Positions 17,424 to 27,647 of a stretch of 64,000 bases of DNA are shown in pieces. The notes under the pieces are model-generated. The model searched no databases, was not told where the DNA came from, and worked only from the letters and a program-made list of their open reading frames with translations. The translations under genes and the position numbers were made by a program. Each line of letters starts with the position of its first letter. The first letter of the stretch is position 1. The stretch is from the NCBI RefSeq assembly GCF_003347605.1, contig NZ_QDFZ01000006.1, positions 210,881-274,880 of the forward strand, read 5' to 3'. The stretch is from Chryseobacterium sp. KLBC 52 (GTDB lineage Bacteria > Bacteroidota > Bacteroidia > Flavobacteriales > Weeksellaceae).

Positions 17424-18110
17424 ATGTCAAATCTGCTTTTACTGCACGGAGCTTTAGGTCACAGCGACATTTTCAAACCTTATCTGAGTGCATTGTCCCA
17501 ATATTTCACCTTACACACCCCTTTATTTTCAGGACATGGAAATCAGGAACTTCCCGCAGACGGTATTACTATTGAAAAATATACTCAGGAATTATCCGAT
17601 TATTGTAAAGTGAATAACTTAACTGATGTATCAATTTTCGGGCACAGCATGGGTGGTTATGTTGCACTTTGCTACGCCATGGAAAATCCTGACAATATAA
17701 ATTCTGTGATAACACTGGGCACAAAGTTCGACTGGACTGAAGAACAGGCTTTAAAAGAAAGCAAAATGCTTAATCCGGATGTTATTCTTGAAAAAATTCC
17801 GCAGTATGCCCAGCTTTTAGAATCACAACACGGAGCAAAGTGGAAACAACTTCTTCCGGCTATTGCTGATTTAATGGTTGATTTAGGTAAAAATCCTCCT
17901 CTGGAACATAATTTTGCTACAATTAGCACTCCGGTTCAAATCATGGTGGGTGATAAAGATCATATGGTAACGCTGGAAGAGAGTATGAGAGTTTACAGAA
18001 GCCTTTCCAACGCAAAACTGGCCGTACTCCCGGATACAAAGCATCCTATGGATAAAGTACGACCTGATTTATTATTGAATTTACTAAAAGATTTCTGGAA
18101 TCTTTCTTAA
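17424..18110 (+). CDS. Alpha/beta hydrolase
   Basis: 228 aa, cytoplasmic. It has the oxyanion region LLLLHGALGHSD near the N-terminus, the nucleophile elbow GHSMGGY (Ser75), a late Asp (VGDKDHM) and His (DTKHPMD), so the catalytic triad is complete. Substrate unknown. It ends one base before the convergent upp gene; no terminator hairpin separates them. Confidence 0.87.
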   Translation: MSNLLLLHGALGHSDIFKPYLSALSQYFTLHTPLFSGHGNQELPADGITIEKYTQELSDYCKVNNLTDVSIFGHSMGGYVALCYAMENPDNINSVITLGTKFDWTEEQALKESKMLNPDVILEKIPQYAQLLESQHGAKWKQLLPAIADLMVDLGKNPPLEHNFATISTPVQIMVGDKDHMVTLEESMRVYRSLSNAKLAVLPDTKHPMDKVRPDLLLNLLKDFWNLS

Positions 18111-18111
18111 A

Positions 18112-18762
18112 TTATCTTTGAAGTTTTTCTCCGTAGCTCAAATCTCCGGCATCACCTAATCCAGGAGTGATATATCCTTTTGAAGTCAGATGTTCATCAA
18201 TGGCTCCTACCCAGATATGTGCTTCAGGATAAGCATTCTGAACTGTTTCAACGCCTTGTTTTGAAGCAATGGCTGCTACGATATGAAGCTGGGTTGGATT
18301 TCCGTTGGTTAGCAAGTCTTTGATCGCTTCAATCAGAGAAGCTCCGGTTGCCAACATGGGATCTGCTACGATCAAAGGTCTACCTTCAATGTTTGGACAG
18401 GTAAGATAATCCTGTTTGATTGAGAAATAATCGTTGGCATCGTGTTTTCTGTATGCCGCTACAAAACCACAGTCTGCTCTGTCCAAATAGTTAAGAATTC
18501 CTTCGAATAACGGAACTCCTGCTCTTAAAATGGTTGTAATAACCGGTTGCACAGCAATTTCTCTGCTTTTTATTGTATCTAAAGGAGTTTGAATTTCAAC
18601 TTCTCTATACTCCAGTCCTTTACTGATTTCAAAAGCGGCAATCTCCCCGATTCTTTCCATATTCCTTCTGAATCTCATTCGGTCATGTTGGATCGTAACG
18701 TTTCTAAGTTCGTTAATCCATTCGTTGACCAGAGAAAAGTGTTGCGATAAAATAGTAAGCAT
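18112..18762 (-). CDS. upp: Uracil phosphoribosyltransferase
   Basis: 216 aa. PRPP-binding block VADPMLATGASL near residue 131 and the C-terminal uracil-binding LGDAGDLSYG. It salvages uracil to UMP. The start at 18762 follows a -7 box at 18806. The last residues depart slightly from the usual GDRLFGT ending, as in other Flavobacteriia. Confidence 0.93.
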   Translation of the reverse strand: MLTILSQHFSLVNEWINELRNVTIQHDRMRFRRNMERIGEIAAFEISKGLEYREVEIQTPLDTIKSREIAVQPVITTILRAGVPLFEGILNYLDRADCGFVAAYRKHDANDYFSIKQDYLTCPNIEGRPLIVADPMLATGASLIEAIKDLLTNGNPTQLHIVAAIASKQGVETVQNAYPEAHIWVGAIDEHLTSKGYITPGLGDAGDLSYGEKLQR

Positions 18763-18805
18763 GAAAAATTTATTTTTAATTTCAGTTAATTGATATTAAT
18801 TGCTG

Positions 18806-18813
18806 CAAAATTA
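18806..18813 (-). promoter_or_regulatory. -7 box of upp
   Basis: TAATTTTG on the minus strand, 43 bp before the start. Confidence 0.5.
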
Positions 18814-18869
18814 CAACTAAAAAACGAATTGAAAGATCGGGCAGAAAGAGAAAGTCTGCTCTGATGATA

Positions 18870-18906
18870 TAAAAAACTCCGGCAAGCGAAGCTTGCCGGA
18901 GTTTTT
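18870..18906 (-). terminator. Terminator of der
   Basis: Twelve-base perfect arms ACTCCGGCAAGC (18876-18887) and GCTTGCCGGAGT (18891-18902), loop GAA, with A/T runs on both sides so it can work in either direction. Confidence 0.92.
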
Positions 18907-18923
18907 GTGAACAGTAGTTCTTA

Positions 18924-20234
18924 TTATTTTTGTCTGAAATACACTTCAATCGGAACTCCGGTAAACCCGAATTGTTTTCTCAACTGATTTTCAGTAAATC
19001 TTTTATACGGTTCCTTCACATACTGTGGAAGGTTGCAGAAGAATACAAACTGTGGTGACGGCGTAGGAAGCTGAACACAATATTTGATTTTGATATATTT
19101 TCCTTTCAATGCCGGCGGCGGTGTATTTTCGAAGATCGGAAGCATTACTTCATTCAGTTTTGAAGTTTTAATTTTCTTCTTACGGTCTTCATAAACCTCC
19201 ATGGCCACTTCTACAGCTTTTAAAATTCTCTGCTTCGTTAAAGCTGAAACAAATAGGATTGGAATATCCTGGAACTGACCAATTTTATCTTTGATTGATT
19301 TTTCGAAATCACGCATTGTATTGGTTTGCTTGTCTTCGATCAAATCCCACTTATTCACAAGGATTACAATTCCTTTTCTGTTTTTCTGAGCTAAACCAAA
19401 GATGTTCATATCCTGAGATTCCCATCCCTGTGTAGCATCTACCATGATGATCACGACGTCAGAATATTCGATAGAACGGATCGATCTCATTACAGAGTAG
19501 AATTCAAGGTCTTCGTTTACCTTAGACTTTCTTCTCATCCCTGCTGTATCTACTAATACAAACTCGTGTCCGAATTTGTTGTATAAAGTCTGGATACTGT
19601 CTCTGGTAGTTCCTGCAATATCGGTTACGATATTTCTTTCAACATCCAATAAAGCATTGGTCATGGTAGACTTTCCTACGTTTGGACGACCTGCAATGGT
19701 AATTTTAGGAAGACCTTCGAAAGGATCTTTATATTCTGTAGTAGGGAAATCTTTCACAACATCATCTAACAAGTCTCCTGTTCCGGAACCTGTTGCAGAA
19801 GAAAGTGTGTAATATTTATCAATTCCTAACTGATAGAATTCTGTTGCAGGAAGTTCTTCCTTCGCAGAGTCTACTTTATTGATAACGATATAAATTGGTT
19901 TGTTGGATCTTCTAAGAAGTCTGTAGATTTCGTGATCTGTATCGGTAAGCCCTTCTTCTACGTTCATCATAAAGATAATAGAAGTGGCTTCATCCACCGC
20001 TAATTGTACCTGCTTACGGATTTCCTCTTCAAAGATATCATCTGTACCTACATCATAACCTCCGGTATCAATTACCGTAAAATCTACTCCGTTCCAGTCT
20101 GATTTTCCGTAGTGACGGTCTCTGGTAACACCAGCTGTAGAATCTACAATAGCCTCTCTTCTTTCTAATAAACGATTAAAAAGCGTGGATTTTCCAACGT
20201 TGGGACGTCCAACGATCGCGACAATATTTGACAT
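18924..20234 (-). CDS. der: Ribosome-associated GTPase Der (EngA)
   Basis: 436 aa with two tandem GTPase domains: the first P-loop GRPNVGKST is at 8-16, the second near residue 182. Each has its own DTxG and NKxD motifs (DTGGYD, NKVD; DTAGMRR, NKWD). The C-terminal KH-like domain ends in VPIEVYFRQK. Der is needed for assembly of the 50S subunit. It is monocistronic, with a -7 box 81 bp upstream and a strong terminator. Confidence 0.97.
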   Translation of the reverse strand: MSNIVAIVGRPNVGKSTLFNRLLERREAIVDSTAGVTRDRHYGKSDWNGVDFTVIDTGGYDVGTDDIFEEEIRKQVQLAVDEATSIIFMMNVEEGLTDTDHEIYRLLRRSNKPIYIVINKVDSAKEELPATEFYQLGIDKYYTLSSATGSGTGDLLDDVVKDFPTTEYKDPFEGLPKITIAGRPNVGKSTMTNALLDVERNIVTDIAGTTRDSIQTLYNKFGHEFVLVDTAGMRRKSKVNEDLEFYSVMRSIRSIEYSDVVIIMVDATQGWESQDMNIFGLAQKNRKGIVILVNKWDLIEDKQTNTMRDFEKSIKDKIGQFQDIPILFVSALTKQRILKAVEVAMEVYEDRKKKIKTSKLNEVMLPIFENTPPPALKGKYIKIKYCVQLPTPSPQFVFFCNLPQYVKEPYKRFTENQLRKQFGFTGVPIEVYFRQK

Positions 20235-20315
20235 AAAAAATGTTTAATAATCCTTTTGCTTTGCTCAGGATATGTTATTAATGGGTTACTCCAACTTTTG
20301 GAGCCCAATTTTTTG

Positions 20316-20323
20316 CAAAGATA
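20316..20323 (-). promoter_or_regulatory. -7 box of der
   Basis: TATCTTTG on the minus strand, 81 bp before the start. The resulting leader contains a short hairpin (CTCCAA / TTGGAG, near 20288-20302). Confidence 0.55.
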
Positions 20324-20597
20324 GGGTTTTATTATTTAACAGATGGAAGCTGGGAGAAGGAGGCTTGATGTTATTATCCATCGGATAAATTAATGTAAAC
20401 CCTGCTTTTTCAATCTAACAAATATATCCACAAATCTACTGTTTATGGGTAGAAGAAGATTTTTTTAAAAAATTTTATTGAAAAATAATTATTTGGATAT
20501 CAATACATAAAGCGATCCGCCCACCTATTATGTTAATTAATCTTTAATTTAGATTTTCATATTTAAAATAAATTCTATAATTTCGCGGCATAGAAAC

Positions 20598-20668
20598 AGA
20601 CCCATGGTGTAGCGGTAACACTACTGATTTTGGTTCAGTCATCTGGGGTTCGAATCCCTGTGGGTCTA
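20598..20668 (+). tRNA. tRNA-Gln (anticodon TTG)
   Basis: The acceptor arms AGACCCA (20598-20604) and TGGGTCT (20661-20667) pair perfectly and the discriminator is A. The anticodon stem ACTGA / TCAGT encloses loop TTTTGGT with anticodon TTG, and the T-arm holds GGTTCGAATCC. The 3' CCA is not encoded. It stands alone, followed at once by a terminator. Confidence 0.93.
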
Positions 20669-20700
20669 CAAACCATCCTTTTTTAAGGGTGGTTTTTTGT
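20669..20700 (+). terminator. Terminator of tRNA-Gln
   Basis: AACCATCCTT (20671-20680) pairs with AAGGGTGGTT (20685-20694), one G-U, then TTTT. Confidence 0.8.
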
Positions 20701-20791
20701 TTTTCTTTTACATATTCTACTAAAGTGTTAGCCTTATTCTCAGCTTGTCGGCATTATTTGAACTGTTTATAAAAACAATAACCACTTGGGG

Positions 20792-21343
20792 CTATTTATT
20801 ATTTGTGGACACGAGCGAGACGCTCGCGCCAGCAGAGGAAATGGGAGGTAACACCAGTTGTAAAGAATTAACATAGTCGTTATTAAAATAAATAGCCCGT
20901 ATTTCTTTATACAGAAAAGATTCTATTAACAACCAGTTTGCTTTTGGACTTAATAATCTCGCTTTAAATGAATGATCTTTAACAAGATCAATTTTACCAA
21001 TATAACATGTATGAGGATATTTCAGCTCAATTTGAATACGTTCAATTTTAGACTGTAAATCCAATAACAAATTTATATTATCAACAATATTTAGCTCAAC
21101 ACTTTTTTCAGTGATCGCTCCTTTTAATCTCAGTATATTTTCTTTAAAGTCATACTCATCTGATCTTTGAATGTTTTTAATATACCTTCGGCTTATCAGT
21201 ACAAAACCATCCACCACATAATCAACAGGAATATATTTTATATAACACCAATCATCTGATATATCTACCAATATACCCTCAAATTATTTTTTATTTTTTA
21301 GGGTAATTGAAACAACATTATTGATAAGCTCTTTTGTTTTCAT
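20792..21343 (-). pseudogene. Hypothetical gene interrupted by an in-frame TAA
   Basis: The ATG at 21343 opens a frame (MKTKELINNVVSITLKNKK) that meets TAA at 21284-21286. It then continues in the same frame with FEGILVDISDDWCYIKYIPV to the stop at 20792. The two parts read as one protein of about 183 residues; a single C-to-T change of a Gln codon would explain the stop. A restart at a TTG (21271) could still make a 159-residue product. The C-terminal SSAGASVSLVST is encoded by a small palindromic repeat (20811-20829) and so may not be the original end. Family not recognised. Confidence 0.6.
20811..20829. repeat. REP-like palindromic repeat
   Basis: CGAGCG (20812-20817) and CGCTCG (20821-20826) flank AGA, in a GC-rich island quite unlike the AT-rich surroundings. 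Repeats of this form are scattered through many bacterial genomes. Confidence 0.5.
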
Positions 21344-21468
21344 CTCTTTTAGTCTCTTTCATTAATGGCACTCAAATTTACAAACTCTAGAAAGAAACAA
21401 CCTCATTCGTAGATATAATGATTAAGACATTTAGAGTAAAATCTTTGTATTATCGACATTGAGATCAA

Positions 21469-21497
21469 TAAAAAAGGCAGCCATAAATGCTGCCTTT
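21469..21497 (-). terminator. Terminator of katG
   Basis: AAAGGCAGC (21473-21481) pairs with GCTGCCTTT (21489-21497), followed by a T-run on the minus strand. Confidence 0.85.
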
Positions 21498-21518
21498 GCT
21501 TATTTTCATTTTCACTTA

Positions 21519-23804
<2,286 letters not shown>

Positions 23805-23871
23805 TTATTTTATTTTTTATGTTGATTAATACAGTTTCAATTTTCTGTTGTAAGAACATGACAAACCTACA

Positions 23872-23879
23872 ACGTTTGA
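23872..23879 (-). promoter_or_regulatory. -7 box of katG
   Basis: TAGGTTTG on the minus strand with a TTG 20 bp upstream at the -33 position. Confidence 0.55.
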
Positions 23880-24039
23880 TCGATAAATACAATCTATTAA
23901 TTTTTATTTCAATGATAGTCAAAAACTATATATTGATATTTTCAACGGCACAGTACCAAGACATAATTGTGGTATTAAGTTAGTCATTTTTCAAATTAAC
24001 TTAAATAAAAACAGCAGTATATAGCCCAATTTAGAATTA

Positions 24040-24205
24040 CTCAACGTAAGAATTTTAAAGGGGAAAGAAAGTTGGAGACTGGAAGAAGGAAGTTTAATCG
24101 CCTCATGAAAAACAATTTGATCATTTCTGAAAAACCACGCTATTCCAGCAATTTCTAAAAGCACTTCCCTCTTCCCTCTCTCAGCTTCCATCTTTCTCCC
24201 ACTAA
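24040..24205. repeat. Purine/pyrimidine-biased intergenic repeat
   Basis: The katG to haem-protein gap holds a GGAAGAAGGAAG-type stretch (24076-24092) and a CTTCCCTCTTCCCTC stretch (24163-24180) in inverse orientation. The same motif family occurs at 20341-20370 and 42958-43000 / 43233-43262. Confidence 0.4.
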
Positions 24206-24250
24206 AAATAAATTAACTACCTTTATATGGACCAAATATGAACATCTGCT

Positions 24251-24718
24251 ATGAAAAAAATAATTGTTGTGATTCTTGTTGCCTTTATCATCATCCAGTT
24301 TTTCCCTATTGATAAAACAAATCCACCGCTTACTCCGGGAATGGACTTTATAAAAATTAAAAATACGCCGGAAAAAATTGCCCGTACCCTCAGAACGTCT
24401 TGCTATGACTGCCATTCCAATGAAACCACGTATCCATGGTATAGCAGTATTTCCCCAACTTCGTGGTGGGTAAAAAATCATATTGATGAAGGCAGGAAAC
24501 ATCTTAATTTTTCTACCTTTGCAGTATATGAACCTAAAAGACAGCTTCATAAACTGGAGGAATGTATAGAAATGGTAGAGAAAAAAGAAATGCCGCTGGA
24601 ATCTTATTATTTAGGTCATCAGGATGCCAAACTGTCGGATGAGCAGCGTACAGATCTTGTACAATATTTCAAAAAAGTGAAAGAAGATACAGAAAGAGGA
24701 ATCATGTTTAATAAATAA
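24251..24718 (+). CDS. Haem-binding domain protein (CxxCH)
   Basis: 155 aa. An N-terminal membrane anchor (residues 3-20) is followed by a periplasmic domain with one c-type haem site C51-YD-C54-H55. The surrounding NETTYPWYSSISPTSWW pattern is that of the Haem_bd family (PF14376). Methionines in the C-terminal half could be the sixth ligand. The role is unknown. It sits 4 bp before a DCC1 thiol-redox gene, which suggests a linked redox function. Confidence 0.85.
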   Translation: MKKIIVVILVAFIIIQFFPIDKTNPPLTPGMDFIKIKNTPEKIARTLRTSCYDCHSNETTYPWYSSISPTSWWVKNHIDEGRKHLNFSTFAVYEPKRQLHKLEECIEMVEKKEMPLESYYLGHQDAKLSDEQRTDLVQYFKKVKEDTERGIMFNK

Positions 24719-24722
24719 TGTC

Positions 24723-25133
24723 ATGGAAAATTGGAAAAATAAGCATATTGTTTTTTTTGACGGAGATTGCGGAGTTTGTAATTTCTGGGTGCAATGGATT
24801 TTGGAGAGAGACAAAAAAGACCAATTCATGTTTGCTTCTCTTCAATCTGATTTCGGACAGCAGTTTTTATCAGAAAGAGGGCTGGAAACCAATGTCTTCA
24901 ATACGATGTATCTTTGGAAACCCGGACGGTATTATCAGATCAAATCAAGAGCAGTGCTGGAAATTGCCAATTTACTGGGAGGAGTTTATAAACTTTCGTT
25001 TATTGGGAAAATAATGCCTGCATTTTTAAGGGATAAGATGTATGATGTCATTTCAAGAAACAGGATGAAACTGGCCAATCAGAAATGTTATTTACCGGAT
25101 CAGCATCAGAAGAAAAAGTTTATTCAGGTGTAG
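24723..25133 (+). CDS. DCC1-family thiol-disulfide oxidoreductase-like protein (DUF393)
   Basis: 136 aa. FFDGDCGVCNFWVQW supplies the DxxC-x2-C motif (C16, C19) of the DUF393/DCC family. The ATG at 24723 is preferred; the frame starting at 24718 is a shadow. It is cotranscribed with the haem-binding protein upstream. Confidence 0.88.
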   Translation: MENWKNKHIVFFDGDCGVCNFWVQWILERDKKDQFMFASLQSDFGQQFLSERGLETNVFNTMYLWKPGRYYQIKSRAVLEIANLLGGVYKLSFIGKIMPAFLRDKMYDVISRNRMKLANQKCYLPDQHQKKKFIQV

Positions 25134-25158
25134 TTTTCTTTCAACTTTATATAAAAAT

Positions 25159-25227
25159 ATCATTCCGTAAAAATTTCCAACGAGCAGTATTAAAAATAAT
25201 ACATTGTAGAGATTTCTACGGAATGAT
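25159..25227. repeat. Short inverted-repeat element
   Basis: Sixteen-base ends ATCATTCCGTAAAAAT (25159-25174) and ATTTCTACGGAATGAT (25212-25227) are inverted copies with one mismatch. The centre has no ORF. Confidence 0.45.
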
Positions 25228-25350
25228 AAATAAGACATATAGTTTTTCTTGTTTAATGTTTAATGTTTAATAAAAAACAATCTAAATAAAAGTCGCTTAT
25301 CAGCTTTATCATTCATCATTTACCATTACTCATTACCGATTGCTCATTAC

Positions 25351-26790
25351 TCATAAATTCAGCGACCACACAGAATATGAATTTGGCGGACATTGGATTT
25401 TCACCCATTTATCTCCCTGAGTGGTTGGATACCAGCTTGAGTTTCCTGTGAAATCTTTGATCTGCTGACTGCTCCAGTTTGTTTCTATCCATCTTTCCTG
25501 CCAATTTGAAGAGGTGTTGATATAGACAACAAGTCCGGGATTACCGTTATAGCCGTTACGTCTTGCAATATATTCATCATTATCAGTATACAGAATGGAA
25601 GTGGTTCCGGTAGCTTTATTATTATGAATCCAGATCAGATTATTCAGTCTTTCTTTGTTTAACCATTCTTCATAATCTCTGTAAAAAATGGTCGGATAAC
25701 CTTCATGGGTTAGGATATAGGCATAGGCCGGCATTTTATTGTAAATAATATCGGTATCATGATTGGCTACAAAAGTAACTGCTTTGTATGGATTTCTTTT
25801 CCACATCATATCATCATTCAGAACGTTTAAGTTTCCGTTATCAAAGGCTTCATCCATTTTATAATAAGCAGCAAAGTCAAATACGGAACTGTTCGCATTA
25901 TTTGCCCACCACTCTAATGTATTGACGTTGGAATCCCATAATTCTCCCACTGAAAACCCTCCTACTTTTGAATTCCAGGTATTGACTACCCATGGCCCGA
26001 ATCCTTTAACATAATCAAATCTCCAGCCATCAAATTTCATCACGTTTTTATAATATTTTGCCACGGAATCATCTCTTCCCCAAAGCCAGTCCTGCACATG
26101 AGGATTAGCATGACATAAATCCGGAAAGCCGCCAAATGCCCCTTCATCATTATTTCCGTAAGCATTTTTATAAAAGTCATTATAATTTCTCTGAAATTTT
26201 CCTGATGCCACTCCTGAAAAATTAGTCCAGGTATTCGTTCCCGTAAAAGGATTGGCTTCAGACTGCCCGCCACTGTTGTGATTGATTACAATGTCTGCAT
26301 ACACCTGCATATTTTCAGCATGCGCTTTGGTAATCAATGCTTCCAGTTCGGCTCTGGATCCGAAACGGGTTTCTGTGCTTCCATTCTGATTAAAATCTCC
26401 AAAATCATAATAATCGGTAGGATCATATCCCATAGAATAAGCCCCGTTCTGAGCTTTTGATGCTGGAGGTAACCATACAGCTCCAATTCCGGCGGTAGAC
26501 CATGCGGTTAATTTGTCTTTAACGGTATTCCACCAGTTACCCCCTTCCGGAACATCCCAGTAAAAACCTTGCATCAGAACTCCGCCACCTGGTCCGGCTG
26601 TAAATTTACTTTGTGCAGAACCGGAACCGTTTCCTGTACTGAAAGGGCGTCCATCATGATGGGTAACATTCACTGTTTTGTTGTGAACCTCTTCTTGTCT
26701 GGTAGGTTCAGTTGTCAATTCATCACTGGTTCTACATGAGCTTACTAATGCTAAAGCCAGCAGGGAAAGGAAAAAGTTTGTTTTTTTCAT
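25351..26790 (-). CDS. Secreted alpha-amylase lipoprotein (GH13)
   Basis: 479 aa. A lipoprotein signal ends LVSSC (Cys19) and is followed by a low-complexity linker. The GH13 barrel has the four conserved regions: DIVINH (about 166-171), GWRFDYVKGF with nucleophile D259, GELWD with acid E283, and VANHDTD with D345. A short C-terminal beta domain ends the chain. It cuts internal alpha-1,4 links of starch-like glucans at the cell surface. No SusCD or transport genes are adjacent. Confidence 0.93.
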   Translation of the reverse strand: MKKTNFFLSLLALALVSSCRTSDELTTEPTRQEEVHNKTVNVTHHDGRPFSTGNGSGSAQSKFTAGPGGGVLMQGFYWDVPEGGNWWNTVKDKLTAWSTAGIGAVWLPPASKAQNGAYSMGYDPTDYYDFGDFNQNGSTETRFGSRAELEALITKAHAENMQVYADIVINHNSGGQSEANPFTGTNTWTNFSGVASGKFQRNYNDFYKNAYGNNDEGAFGGFPDLCHANPHVQDWLWGRDDSVAKYYKNVMKFDGWRFDYVKGFGPWVVNTWNSKVGGFSVGELWDSNVNTLEWWANNANSSVFDFAAYYKMDEAFDNGNLNVLNDDMMWKRNPYKAVTFVANHDTDIIYNKMPAYAYILTHEGYPTIFYRDYEEWLNKERLNNLIWIHNNKATGTTSILYTDNDEYIARRNGYNGNPGLVVYINTSSNWQERWIETNWSSQQIKDFTGNSSWYPTTQGDKWVKIQCPPNSYSVWSLNL

Positions 26791-26964
26791 CGCTTTAATT
26801 AATTATCAATCTATTAAACAAGATACGATTTTATTAAAAACAAATTCAAATGAAAGGGAAATATTTTCATTTTCCACAATAAATCAATAAGAAAGGTATT
26901 CAAATTTTTTCATTAAAAAATCATAAATTTTTAAGAATCCCGAGACAATTTTTCTTTTAATCCA

Positions 26965-26972
26965 TATATTTG
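26965..26972 (+). promoter_or_regulatory. -7 box of the DUF4290-murA operon
   Basis: TATATTTG, ending 6 bp before the ATG at 26979, so the mRNA is probably leaderless. Confidence 0.55.
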
Positions 26973-26978
26973 CATACT

Positions 26979-27647
26979 ATGGAATACAATACCCAAAAAA
27001 CTCAGCTTCATATGCCGGAATATGGCAGAATTATACAACAGTTGGTTGAGCGCTGCAAAGAACTTCCTACCAAAGAGGAAAGGAATGAAATGGCTATGGC
27101 AATCATCGATTTTATGGGTCAGAGAAACCCACAACTTCGCGACGAGGAAAATTATAAACATAAACTTTGGGACCATCTTTATATTCTTGCTAATCATGAT
27201 CTGGATGTAGATTCTCCTTATCCCTTCCCTACAATGGAAGAACTGGCAGAAAAACCAAAAAGAATGGAATATCCAAAACTTCAAGGTGACTTTAAGTTCT
27301 ACGGAAAAAGTATTCTTCAATTGATAGAAAAAGCAATCGAACTGGAAACGGGCGATGAAAAAGAAGCCCTTATCGAAGTGATTGCCAACAATATGAAGAA
27401 GTCTTATAATGTCTATAATAAAGAACATGTGACGGATGATGTAATTTTCCGCCACCTGAAAGAACTGTCTGAAAACAGGTTGGATCTTACCGGAATAGAT
27501 TCTCTTGAAAAGAGTAAAATCTATTACACAAGCAATAACAACAACCGAAATAATAACAATAACAACAGGAATAACAACAATAATAAAAACAATAATAACC
27601 AGCCTAACAAGAGAAGGCATAACAACAATCATAAAAACAGAAAATAA
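26979..27647 (+). CDS. DUF4290 protein with Asn-rich tail
   Basis: 222 aa from the ATG at 26979 (a TTG 9 bp upstream lies inside the -7 box and is not used). The first 180 residues are an alpha-helical DUF4290 domain (EYGRIIQQLVERCKELP). The last 40 are almost only Asn with Arg and Lys, encoded by an AAC/AAT run (27530-27640). This is a Bacteroidota-specific family that is usually found before murA. Its TAA overlaps the murA ATG by one base, so the genes are coupled. Function unknown; a link to cell wall synthesis is inferred from synteny. Confidence 0.88.
   Translation: MEYNTQKTQLHMPEYGRIIQQLVERCKELPTKEERNEMAMAIIDFMGQRNPQLRDEENYKHKLWDHLYILANHDLDVDSPYPFPTMEELAEKPKRMEYPKLQGDFKFYGKSILQLIEKAIELETGDEKEALIEVIANNMKKSYNVYNKEHVTDDVIFRHLKELSENRLDLTGIDSLEKSKIYYTSNNNNRNNNNNNRNNNNNKNNNNQPNKRRHNNNHKNRK

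Noticed and set aside
17231..17575. 114-codon plus-strand frame between comF and the hydrolase
   Set aside because: Overlaps the certain start of the alpha/beta hydrolase and is low-complexity, repeat-derived sequence.
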